From assembly GCA_017380995.1 (NCBI GenBank), contig JAFOCY010000014.1:1-5902 (forward strand): a DNA stretch of 5,902 nucleotides, in the 5' to 3' direction. Below, piece after piece: positions 1 through 5,667 of this stretch (positions are counted from its first letter, which is position 1; each line of letters opens with the position of its first letter). The notes under the pieces are model-generated. The model did no database searches. It was not told where the DNA came from and was given only the letters and a program-made list of their open reading frames with translations. The translations under genes were made by a program, and so were the position numbers. Origin of the DNA: Oscillibacter sp. (GTDB taxonomy: Bacteria; Bacillota; Clostridia; Oscillospirales; Oscillospiraceae).

Positions 1-236
1 CCATGTCCAGCGAAGCCCTGGCTAAGCTCATGGCCCAAGGGGCCAACCAAGGCCAGAGCCATTTGGTGTTTTTGATTGGCGGCTCCTTTGGTCTCCACCC
101 CAGTGTGAAGGCTCTGGCCTCTGTACGCCTTTCTATGTCTCCTATGACCTTCCCCCACCATCTGGCCCGCGTGATGCTTTTAGAGCAGATCTACCGCGGC
201 TACCAGATCAACGCCGGATCCAAGTATCATAAATAA
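1..236 (+). CDS. rlmH: RlmH, 23S rRNA (pseudouridine-1915 N3) methyltransferase, C-terminal part
   Basis: This is the 3' half of a gene that enters from the left edge; 77 whole codons are visible and the family is usually about 155-160 residues, so roughly half is missing. RlmH is a SPOUT-class enzyme that uses S-adenosylmethionine to methylate pseudouridine 1915 in helix 69 of 23S rRNA, acting on the assembled 70S ribosome in the cytoplasm. Visible hallmarks are the cofactor-loop motif FLIGGSFGL (visible residues 23-31), the segment [20 protein letters not shown], and the C-terminal ending INAGSKYHK, close to the YH[KR] tail typical of the family. The ATG at base 3 is internal, because the SSEALAKLM segment belongs to the middle of the family alignment. 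The next gene starts 36 bases after the stop with no terminator in between, so read-through into the mutase gene is possible. Confidence 0.95.
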   Translation, partial: MSSEALAKLMAQGANQGQSHLVFLIGGSFGLHPSVKALASVRLSMSPMTFPHHLARVMLLEQIYRGYQINAGSKYHK

Positions 237-256
237 ACCCCATTTCAAAATACATC

Positions 257-264
257 GAGGAGGT
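257..264 (+). promoter_or_regulatory. Ribosome binding site of the phosphoglucomutase gene
   Basis: GAGGAGGT is an almost full match to the anti-Shine-Dalgarno sequence and lies 8 bases before the ATG at 273. It supports that ATG over the in-frame ATG at 282, which would be 17 bases away. I found no convincing -35/-10 pair in the short rlmH-pgm gap. A TATCAT at 225-230 lacks a matching -35. Confidence 0.85.
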
Positions 265-272
265 ACCCCCAA

Positions 273-2000
273 ATGGATTTCATGAAGGAATACGAAAAGT
301 GGCTCCACAGCCCCGTCCTCTCTGACGCAGAGCGCGCCGAGCTGGAAGCCATCAAGGACGATCCCAAGGAGATCGAAAACCGCTTCTTTGGCCCCCTGGA
401 GTTTGGCACCGCAGGACTTCGCGGCACCATGTGCGTGGGTCTGCACAATATGAACATCCACGTCATCCGCTGGGCCACTCAGGGCTTTGCCGACGTCATC
501 GCCGCCGAAGGCGAGGAGGGTAAGCAGCGGGGCATCGCCATCTGCATGGACTGCCGCAACAACTCCTACGAGTTCGCCAAGGCCGCCGCTGAGGTCTGCG
601 CTGCCAACGGCATCCATGTCCGCATTTTCGAGTCCCTGCGCCCCACTCCCGAATTGAGCTTTGCCGTCCGCCAGTACCACTGCCAGGCCGGCATCAACGT
701 CACCGCCAGCCACAACCCCAAGGAGTATAATGGCTACAAGGTCTACTGGCAGGACGGCGCGCAGCTTCCCCCCCAGCACGCTGACGCTGTGGCCAAGCGC
801 CTGGCAGAGGTGGATATCTTCAACGATATCAAGTCCATGCCCTATGAGGAGGGCGTGAAGGCCGGCATCATCGAGGTCATGGGCGCAGAGACCGACGAGC
901 TGTTCATGAACAATGTTCTGGGCATGATCAACGACAAGGAAGTCGTCGCCAAGGTGGCGGATAGCTTCAAGATGGTCTATACCCCCTTCCACGGCTGCGG
1001 CTACAAGATGGTCCCCCAGGCCTTGAAGGCCCTGGGCATCAAGCATCTCATTTGCGAGCCCAAACAGATGGTCATCGACGGCGACTTCCCCACCGTGGCT
1101 TCCCCGAACCCCGAGAATCCCGAGGGCTTCTATCTTGCCATCGACCTTGCCAAGGAGAATGATGTGGACTTCATCCTGGGCACCGACCCTGACAGTGACC
1201 GCGTGGGCATCATGATCCGTGATAAGAACGGTGAATACTGCCCCGTTACCGGCAACCAGACCGGTGTACTGCTGCTGGATTACCTGATCGGCGCTATGAA
1301 GCGCGCCGGCACCCTGCCCGAGAATGCTGTTGCCATCAAGACCATCGTCACCACCGAGATGGCCCGGAAGGTAGCCGAATCCAACGGCGTCACCTGCTTC
1401 GATACCTTCACCGGCTTCAAGTTCATGGCCGAGAAGAAGAACGCCCTGGAAGCCAGCGGCGAGGGTAAGGTGATCTTCTCTTACGAGGAGTCCTACGGCT
1501 ATATGCTGGGCGATTATGTCCGGGATAAGGACGCCGTCACCGCTTCCCTGCTCCTCACCGAGATGGCCGCCTGGTACGCAAGCCAGGGCATGACCCTCTT
1601 TGACGCCCTGGAGGCCCTGTACAAGAAGTACGGCTACTATGCCGAGAAGACCCACAATCTGGTGATGCCCGGTCTGGACGGTCTGAAGGACATGGCCAAC
1701 CTCATGAAGAATCTCCGCGAGAATCCCCCCAAGGAGATCTCCGGCACAAAGGTGGCAGCCTATAAGGACTACAAGGCCGGCACCGTCACCGACGCCGAAA
1801 CTGGCGCTCAGACCACCATGGAACTCTCCGGCTCCAACGTCTTCCGTTTCGAGCTTGCCGACGGTACCTCTATCATCGCCCGTCCCTCCGGTACCGAGCC
1901 CAAGATCAAGGTCTACATCCTGACCAAGGGCGCAGACGCTGCCGAGGCTGCTGCCAACGTTGAAAAGTACAGCCAGTGGGTGGCCGGACTGAGAAAATAA
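273..2000 (+). CDS. Phosphoglucomutase/phosphomannomutase (alpha-D-phosphohexomutase family, PgcA/PGM2-like)
   Basis: A complete 575-residue cytoplasmic enzyme, the normal length for the PgcA/PGM2-like branch. It interconverts hexose 1- and 6-phosphates (glucose and possibly mannose, or ribose in some relatives) through a phosphoserine intermediate and glucose-1,6-bisphosphate, feeding glycogen, cell-wall and glycolipid precursors. The family's four signatures are all present: the N-terminal FGTAGLRG (44-51); the catalytic serine loop TASHNPKEYNGYK with Ser146; the magnesium loop DPDSDR (Asp305, Asp307, Asp309); and the sugar-specificity loop EESYGY (405-410) with the phosphate-binding loop RPSGTEPK (537-544) in the C-terminal domain. 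Nothing essential is missing, so it should be active. The start at 273 is set by a strong ribosome site. The reading frame exactly opposite it has no stop codon, meaning the gene avoids TTA, CTA and TCA codons, consistent with strong codon bias. Exact substrate preference cannot be read from the sequence, so no gene symbol is given. Confidence 0.96.
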   Translation: MDFMKEYEKWLHSPVLSDAERAELEAIKDDPKEIENRFFGPLEFGTAGLRGTMCVGLHNMNIHVIRWATQGFADVIAAEGEEGKQRGIAICMDCRNNSYEFAKAAAEVCAANGIHVRIFESLRPTPELSFAVRQYHCQAGINVTASHNPKEYNGYKVYWQDGAQLPPQHADAVAKRLAEVDIFNDIKSMPYEEGVKAGIIEVMGAETDELFMNNVLGMINDKEVVAKVADSFKMVYTPFHGCGYKMVPQALKALGIKHLICEPKQMVIDGDFPTVASPNPENPEGFYLAIDLAKENDVDFILGTDPDSDRVGIMIRDKNGEYCPVTGNQTGVLLLDYLIGAMKRAGTLPENAVAIKTIVTTEMARKVAESNGVTCFDTFTGFKFMAEKKNALEASGEGKVIFSYEESYGYMLGDYVRDKDAVTASLLLTEMAAWYASQGMTLFDALEALYKKYGYYAEKTHNLVMPGLDGLKDMANLMKNLRENPPKEISGTKVAAYKDYKAGTVTDAETGAQTTMELSGSNVFRFELADGTSIIARPSGTEPKIKVYILTKGADAAEAAANVEKYSQWVAGLRK

Positions 2001-2014
2001 CATACACCCCTCTC

Positions 2015-2050
2015 ACCCCCAAGCCGTTAGGCTTGGGGGTATTTCCTTAT
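2015..2050 (+). terminator. Intrinsic terminator after the mutase gene
   Basis: A perfect 11-bp stem, ACCCCCAAGCC (2015-2025) with GGCTTGGGGGT (2030-2040), closes a GTTA loop and is followed by ATTTCCTTAT. It starts 14 bases after the mutase stop. The T tract is interrupted, so efficiency may be incomplete. The reverse strand has no T run after the stem, so this should work rightward only. Confidence 0.8.
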
Positions 2051-2064
2051 CAACGCCAGCCGGA

Positions 2065-2093
2065 TTGACATTTTTCCTTCTTTCCGTTAAGAT
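2065..2093 (+). promoter_or_regulatory. Sigma-A-type promoter of the EamA transporter gene
   Basis: A perfect -35 TTGACA (2065-2070) is separated by exactly 17 bases from a -10 TAAGAT (2088-2093; 4 of 6 consensus positions). The spacer is pyrimidine-rich. Transcription should begin near 2100, giving a leader of about 34 bases. The placement just after the mutase terminator makes the transporter its own transcription unit. Confidence 0.75.
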
Positions 2094-2133
2094 AGGGTGC
2101 GTTGCATACTCACAAGAGAGAAAGAGTGATATC

Positions 2134-3030
2134 ATGAGCGAAAACCGTTCCCGCATTCTCCGGGGCACCATTTCCGCCGGCATCGGCGGTATCTTCTGGG
2201 GCTTTTCCGGCACCTGCGGACAATACCTGTTTTCTGAGTGCGGCGTCAGTTCCCTTTGGGTCACCTGCCTGCGTCTTCTGTGTGCCGGAACACTGATGAC
2301 GCTGATGGCGCTGGGAAAACACCGCACAGACCTGGTAAATATCTGGAAGGATCCCAAGGATGTTACATTGCTGGGTCTATTTGGTATTTTCGGTCTGATG
2401 TTCTGCCAGTATTCCTATCTCAGCGGCATCGCCCACTCCAACGCAGCCACTACCACAGTCCTCCAGCAGTTGAGTCTGGTCATCGTTATGCTGATCTCCT
2501 GCCTGCAGGAACGCCATCTTCCCAAGGCTTTCCAGGTCCTGGCCCTTTTCCTGGCCTTTTTCGGCACCTTCATGGTGACAACCGGCGGCAATCCCGACCA
2601 GATGATCCTCTCTCCTCAGGCGCTTTTCTGGGGCCTCAGCACCGCCTGCGCCGCTGCCGCCTATAATCTCCTCTCCAAAAGCCTTCTCATGCGATGGAGC
2701 CGGGAGGCTGTGTGCGGGATCGGTATGCTCTTTGGCGGCGCAGTGCTGAGCACCTACGCCAAGCTCTGGACCTATGATTTTTCCCTCCCCCTTCTGGGAT
2801 GGCTGTCCTTTGGCTGCATCGTGATCTTCGGCACCGTGGTGGCCTTCTCCTTCTTCCTCAAAGGCGTACGGGACGCAGGCCCTGTCCGGGCCGCCATGAT
2901 GGGCGTCACAGAGCCTCTCTCCGCCGCCGTCTTTTCAGCAGTGTGGTTGGGAACCAGCTTTTCCGGCGCAGAGCTCATCGGTTTTGCCGCTATCCTGGGT
3001 ACGATGTTCCTGCTGGCAAAAAGTGAATAA
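2134..3030 (+). CDS. EamA/DMT-superfamily membrane transporter (10 TM)
   Basis: A 298-residue integral membrane protein of the drug/metabolite transporter superfamily, the usual length for members with two EamA repeats. About ten hydrophobic segments can be seen, in two halves: residues about 11-150 and about 160-295. The second half ends in the typical EamA pattern TEPLSAAVFSAVWLG (259-273), including the conserved Glu-Pro. The short charged N-terminus (MSENRSRILRG) and the loop around 183-191 (SLLMRWSRE) fit cytoplasmic positions. Such carriers export or import amino acids, sugars, nucleosides or drugs, and the substrate cannot be told from sequence. The frame stays open upstream to a TTG at 2065, but that TTG is part of the -35 box, so the ATG at 2134 is chosen. 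It is preceded by AGAAAGAGTGAT (2119-2130), an imperfect match to the ribosomal anti-SD. It is monocistronic: a promoter lies just before it and a terminator overlaps its stop. Confidence 0.9.
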   Translation: MSENRSRILRGTISAGIGGIFWGFSGTCGQYLFSECGVSSLWVTCLRLLCAGTLMTLMALGKHRTDLVNIWKDPKDVTLLGLFGIFGLMFCQYSYLSGIAHSNAATTTVLQQLSLVIVMLISCLQERHLPKAFQVLALFLAFFGTFMVTTGGNPDQMILSPQALFWGLSTACAAAAYNLLSKSLLMRWSREAVCGIGMLFGGAVLSTYAKLWTYDFSLPLLGWLSFGCIVIFGTVVAFSFFLKGVRDAGPVRAAMMGVTEPLSAAVFSAVWLGTSFSGAELIGFAAILGTMFLLAKSE

Positions 3031-3067
3031 AAAAGGTTCCGTTTCTCAACGAAACGGAACCTTTTTT
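3029..3067. terminator. Shared bidirectional terminator between convergent genes
   Basis: A perfect 17-bp inverted repeat (3029-3045 with 3051-3067) encloses the 5-base loop TCAAC. The core stem GGTTCCGTTTC is flanked by six A on the left and six T on the right, so each strand yields a stem followed by a U tract. The left arm begins inside the TAA stop of the transporter gene (3028-3030). The right arm ends two bases before the stop codon of the SLH-GH25 gene (3072-3070 on the minus strand). One element therefore ends both genes. Confidence 0.95.
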
Positions 3068-3069
3068 AT

Positions 3070-4701
3070 TTAATAGAAATGGATATTGCCGTCTACCCGG
3101 CCGCCAATACCATCTACTGTGCAGTTGCTGGAAAACTGCCAGTAATCCATTTGGTACAGGAAAGTCGGTGCCAGGACCTCAGAATCCTCATTCTTATACT
3201 CGGGATACCAGTGAAGATACTTCTCAATAGCTCCCTGGTCATACTTGATGTAGCTGACATAGCTTCCGGCGTAAATCATGGCGTCGTAGCCTGCCTCCTC
3301 GATGCGCTCGCAAAATGCGATGGCGCAGGCAGTGGCCATTTCCGGAGTGGTTCCATAGACCCGGTATGTAGCATCGTGCATCTCCCAGTCGTAGGCGATC
3401 GGGCCGTCGATCTCATAGTCCTCTAAAAGCTCCAGAACAAACTCTGCTTCCTCAATGGCCTCTTCCACGGTAATGGCCTGGGCAAAGAAATATACACCGG
3501 TCTCAAGTCCTGCCTCCATAGCCCCCTCGATATTCTGGCCGTAGAAGGCGTCGGCATTCAAACTACCGGTGGAGGTGCCCCGGAAGCCCGCGCGGACCAT
3601 GACAAAGTCCACACCGTCGTCTGCCACAGCCTCCCAGTCGATCTCTCCTTCCGTTGCCCGGTTCTGATAGGCAGAAATATCAATGCCAAAGCGGGTATCG
3701 AATCTACGCCCGGTATAGACCAGGCGGTCCCCCTTCCACTTGAAATCTCCGTCCTTGACCTTGATGGGAGTTCGGTCGGCGTAAATGGGGACTTCATACT
3801 TATCCCGGAAAAGAATGGTCTCGCCGGTGGTTTCCGTAGGGGTATAGACCTCTTCAGGGCGGATGGCCGGGATCTCCTCTTCCGGTAATTCCTCCGGCTG
3901 GCTGGTCCCCACGATGACCTCCCCGCTTCCAAGATTCACGACCCGGCCGTCAATGCTGACATCCGTGAGCTTCACTTCTCCGATAACGGCCGGTGCAACG
4001 ATCAGATCCCCCGCAATGTGCATACCGGAAAAAGCTGCGCCTTCCGGGGCGCTGAGCATCACAGTCCCCTCCACATCCCGGTCAAATTCCCCGCTTTCCA
4101 AAAGCAGGACTTCCACCATACGGCTGAGGATGCTGACGAATTCCGCCCGGGTAATGGGCTTGTCAGGGTTGAAATTCCCCGCCTGATCGCCGCCTACATA
4201 GCCAAGCTCTGCCATTGCGGCAACAGAAGGCAGGGCATACTCCGGAATACTATGGGCATCCGGAAAAGGAATGTCCTCCACCATCTCCGGCGTCTCGATC
4301 TGGAAGGCACGGGTCAGCATGGTGACCGCCTGGGCCCGGGTAATGGGCGCATCTGCCATGGCCAATGCGCCGCTGCCCCGGTAAATATCGGCGGCATGGA
4401 GCTTCAAAACGGCAGTTTCCCAGTAGTTTCCGGAAATATCCGTAAAAACAGAGGGATCAGAGACATACTGGAAACGGAAAAAACGGTCCAGGATCCCGGC
4501 GAAAGCTCCCCGGGTAATCGGGTCATCAGGCCGGAAGGTGCCGTCCGGATTGCCCTTGAGGATCGGATACTCCTGGCTCCATTTGGTGATATTTCCTTCT
4601 GCCCAGTGGCCGGCAGTATCCGAAAAGGCAGTGGCGGGGGTAAGGAGCAACGCGCCGGCCAGCACTCCGGCAGCCAGCTTTTTTGCGATCTTGTGGTGCA
4701 T
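3070..4701 (-). CDS. Secreted SLH-domain protein with C-terminal GH25 muramidase (lysozyme) domain
   Basis: A 543-residue exported, probably wall-anchored peptidoglycan hydrolase. Residues 1-25 form a signal peptide: basic start MHHKIAKK, hydrophobic core, likely cut after ATA. Three S-layer homology repeats follow at about 26-72, 86-132 and 146-195, with ITR motifs at 62-64, 120-122 and 183-185. Only the third has canonical TRAE (the others read TRGA and TRAQ). SLH repeats usually hold proteins to pyruvylated wall polysaccharide. Residues 212-265 are a short beta-rich repeat region (SGMHIAGDLIV, VSIDGRVVNLGSGEVIVG), then an acidic, Pro-rich linker (about 268-295). The GH25 domain spans about 336-543: GIDISAYQ with Asp341, the catalytic pair YDWE (Asp438, Glu440), and YWQFSSN...VDGN near the end (Asp537). 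It should cleave the MurNAc-GlcNAc bond. The ATG is preceded by GAAAGGA, 6 bases away. An autolysin or wall-remodelling role is inferred. Confidence 0.93.
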   Translation of the reverse strand: MHHKIAKKLAAGVLAGALLLTPATAFSDTAGHWAEGNITKWSQEYPILKGNPDGTFRPDDPITRGAFAGILDRFFRFQYVSDPSVFTDISGNYWETAVLKLHAADIYRGSGALAMADAPITRAQAVTMLTRAFQIETPEMVEDIPFPDAHSIPEYALPSVAAMAELGYVGGDQAGNFNPDKPITRAEFVSILSRMVEVLLLESGEFDRDVEGTVMLSAPEGAAFSGMHIAGDLIVAPAVIGEVKLTDVSIDGRVVNLGSGEVIVGTSQPEELPEEEIPAIRPEEVYTPTETTGETILFRDKYEVPIYADRTPIKVKDGDFKWKGDRLVYTGRRFDTRFGIDISAYQNRATEGEIDWEAVADDGVDFVMVRAGFRGTSTGSLNADAFYGQNIEGAMEAGLETGVYFFAQAITVEEAIEEAEFVLELLEDYEIDGPIAYDWEMHDATYRVYGTTPEMATACAIAFCERIEEAGYDAMIYAGSYVSYIKYDQGAIEKYLHWYPEYKNEDSEVLAPTFLYQMDYWQFSSNCTVDGIGGRVDGNIHFY

Positions 4702-4710
4702 GGATGTTCC

Positions 4711-4752
4711 TTTCTTGAAAGAAAAACACCACAGCGGAACCGCCGTGGTGTT
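4711..4752 (-). promoter_or_regulatory. Terminator-like hairpin in the SLH-GH25 mRNA leader (candidate attenuator)
   Basis: Read leftward, AACACCAC-G-GCGG (4752-4740) pairs with CCGC-T-GTGGTGTT (4737-4725) across a two-base loop and is followed by TTTCTTTC (4724-4717), the form of an intrinsic terminator. In minus-strand RNA the single non-Watson-Crick position (4744/4733) is a G-U pair. In plus-strand RNA it would be an A-C mismatch, and no T run follows on that side, so the element points toward the SLH-GH25 gene. It lies between the predicted transcription start (near 4773) and the ATG at 4701. A small second hairpin (TTTCTT, 4724-4719, with AAGAAA, 4716-4711) overlaps the first part of the ribosome site. 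Regulatory action is inferred; a simple mRNA-stabilising role is possible. Confidence 0.5.
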
Positions 4753-4761
4753 ATGTTACCT

Positions 4762-4791
4762 ATAGCAGCGTCTGCTCTTATGATAGCAGAC
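4762..4791. repeat. Operator-like repeats over the -10 and start of the SLH-GH25 promoter
   Basis: A perfect 7-bp inverted repeat, GTCTGCT (4770-4776) and AGCAGAC (4785-4791), flanks 8 bases that include most of the -10 hexamer. In addition ATAGCAG occurs twice in the same direction (4762-4768 and 4783-4789), 21 bases apart, or two helical turns. The geometry suits a dimeric repressor covering the promoter. No regulator gene is present in the window, so this is inference from pattern only. Confidence 0.4.
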
Positions 4792-4808
4792 CACTATTTT
4801 CAGGTCAA
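4780..4808 (-). promoter_or_regulatory. Sigma-A promoter of the SLH-GH25 gene, with extended -10
   Basis: On the minus strand TTGACC (4808-4803) is followed by 17 bases and TATCAT (4785-4780). The -10 is preceded by TGC, an extended -10 motif. The predicted start of transcription is near 4773, giving a leader of about 72 bases. The -35 matches 5 of 6 consensus positions, and so does the -10. This is the only convincing promoter I can see in the 282-base divergent region. Confidence 0.78.
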
Positions 4809-4883
4809 TATAAAGTTTACATTTTTCGACAAGGAAAAATTATGTCACCCCATCTCCCTCCACGGGCCCTCCCCTGCTGCAAG

Positions 4884-4914
4884 GCTGATCTGCGGGGTAC
4901 TCCCGCTGCGCAGC
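4884..4914 (+). promoter_or_regulatory. GC-rich imperfect hairpin upstream of the DUF421 gene
   Basis: GCGGG (4892-4896) pairs with CCCGC (4902-4906) around GTACT. The stem extends outward past small internal mismatches through GCTG (4884-4887) with CAGC (4911-4914), so 10 of 13 positions pair. The right arm also contains the 10-bp palindrome GCTGCGCAGC (4905-4914). No T run follows directly, so it is not an intrinsic terminator. It may be leader RNA structure or incidental. Confidence 0.25.
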
Positions 4915-4970
4915 ATCATCCGTACAAGATTTTTTCACATAAATATGGGCAAAGGGGACACCCTATCTTC

Positions 4971-4976
4971 GGAGGG
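4971..4976 (+). promoter_or_regulatory. Ribosome binding site that fixes the DUF421 start
   Basis: GGAGGG lies 7 bases before the ATG at 4984. The reading frame is open far upstream, into the antisense of the SLH-GH25 gene, so this site is what decides the start. A CUUCGG sequence (4967-4972) and a CCCT (4961-4964) complementary to the AGGG of the site could form a small structure over it. Confidence 0.8.
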
Positions 4977-4983
4977 ATTTGCA

Positions 4984-5667
4984 ATGATGACCGCCTTTAT
5001 CCGCACTTTGATCCTTTACATTCTCATCATGGCGGGGCTGCGCCTTTTGGGAAAGCGTCAGATCGGTGAGCTGGAACCCAGCGAACTGGTATTGACCATG
5101 ATGCTCTCTGACCTGGCTACCGTTCCCATGCAGGACTTTGGGATCCCACTGATCTCCGGCATCATCCCCATTTGCACACTGCTGATCCTGTCGCTGCTGA
5201 TGAGTCAGCTTTCCCTGCAGTCGGTACGGTTCCGGGAGATGGTCTGCGGAAAGCCCTCCGTTCTCATCCGCAAGGGCGTGATCCAGCAGCAGGCCATGCA
5301 GCAAAACCGCTACACGCTGGATGAGCTGCTGGAAGAACTGCGGGAGCAGGGCTACGAGGATCTGAGACAAATCAAGTACGCCATCCTGGAAAACTCCGGC
5401 CAGCTCTCCATTCTCCCCTGGGCAAAATACGCACCGGTAACGGCGGAGCAGTTGGGATTGGAAGTCCAGGAGGAAGGCTCTCTGCCTACCGTTGTGATCA
5501 ATGACGGCCAGGTCCTTCCCCAAAAATTAAAACAACTGGGGAAGGATCCGGCCTGGCTCACGGAAATCCTCCGTGAACAGGGCTTCTCCTCCCCCAAAGA
5601 TGTATTCTTATTGAGTGCTGACGAAGAAGGCCAGATCCTCTGTATCAAAAAGGAGTGGAAGGAATGA
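4984..5667 (+). CDS. DUF421 (YetF/YdfS-type) membrane protein
   Basis: A 227-residue protein with the architecture usual for DUF421. Three hydrophobic segments near the N-terminus (about 3-21, 33-48 and 53-77) are followed by a soluble domain. Family-typical stretches are RLLGKRQIGELEPSEL (20-35), GKPSVLIRKGVI (89-100), the TLDELLEELREQGYEDL helix (111-127), KYAILENSGQLSIL (131-144) and a late LPTVVINDG (168-175 plus flank). The biochemical role is not established. Relatives in Bacillus (YetF, YdfS and the 2Duf protein of the spoVA2mob island) are inner-membrane proteins linked to spore resistance and permeability, which is only a lead here. The ATG at 4984 follows GGAGGG; ATG-ATG gives MM as the first residues. 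The stop codon overlaps the next gene's start, implying an operon. No clear promoter could be found upstream; a TTTACA at 4816-4821 has no good -10. Confidence 0.88.
   Translation: MMTAFIRTLILYILIMAGLRLLGKRQIGELEPSELVLTMMLSDLATVPMQDFGIPLISGIIPICTLLILSLLMSQLSLQSVRFREMVCGKPSVLIRKGVIQQQAMQQNRYTLDELLEELREQGYEDLRQIKYAILENSGQLSILPWAKYAPVTAEQLGLEVQEEGSLPTVVINDGQVLPQKLKQLGKDPAWLTEILREQGFSSPKDVFLLSADEEGQILCIKKEWKE

Noticed and set aside
225..230. TATCAT as a -10 for the mutase gene
   Set aside because: No -35-like hexamer lies 16-18 bases upstream (202-207 reads ACCAGA), and the site is inside the rlmH coding end.
180..2003. 607-codon open frame on the minus strand
   Set aside because: It is codon-aligned and fully antisense to a mutase gene with all catalytic motifs. 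Its protein is low-complexity (Gly, Val, Leu, His, Asp rich), as expected from reading biased codons backwards.
2238..2666. 142-codon plus-strand open frame inside the transporter gene
   Set aside because: It is an out-of-frame shadow of a hydrophobic transporter; its product is Pro/Arg/His-rich with no recognisable motif.
4725..4752. Hairpin as a terminator for rightward transcription
   Set aside because: On the plus strand no T run follows it and one stem position becomes an A-C mismatch; no plus-strand gene ends near it.
4816..4844. Possible promoter for the DUF421 gene: TTTACA then ATTATG 17 bases on
   Set aside because: The -10 is poor, and the start would leave a leader of about 130 bases; the AT-rich stretch is equally explained by the divergent SLH-GH25 promoter region.
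4018..4983. 322-residue N-terminal extension of the DUF421 frame
   Set aside because: It overlaps the SLH-GH25 gene in antisense and crosses that gene's promoter, it has no family resemblance, and a strong ribosome site sits just before the ATG at 4984.
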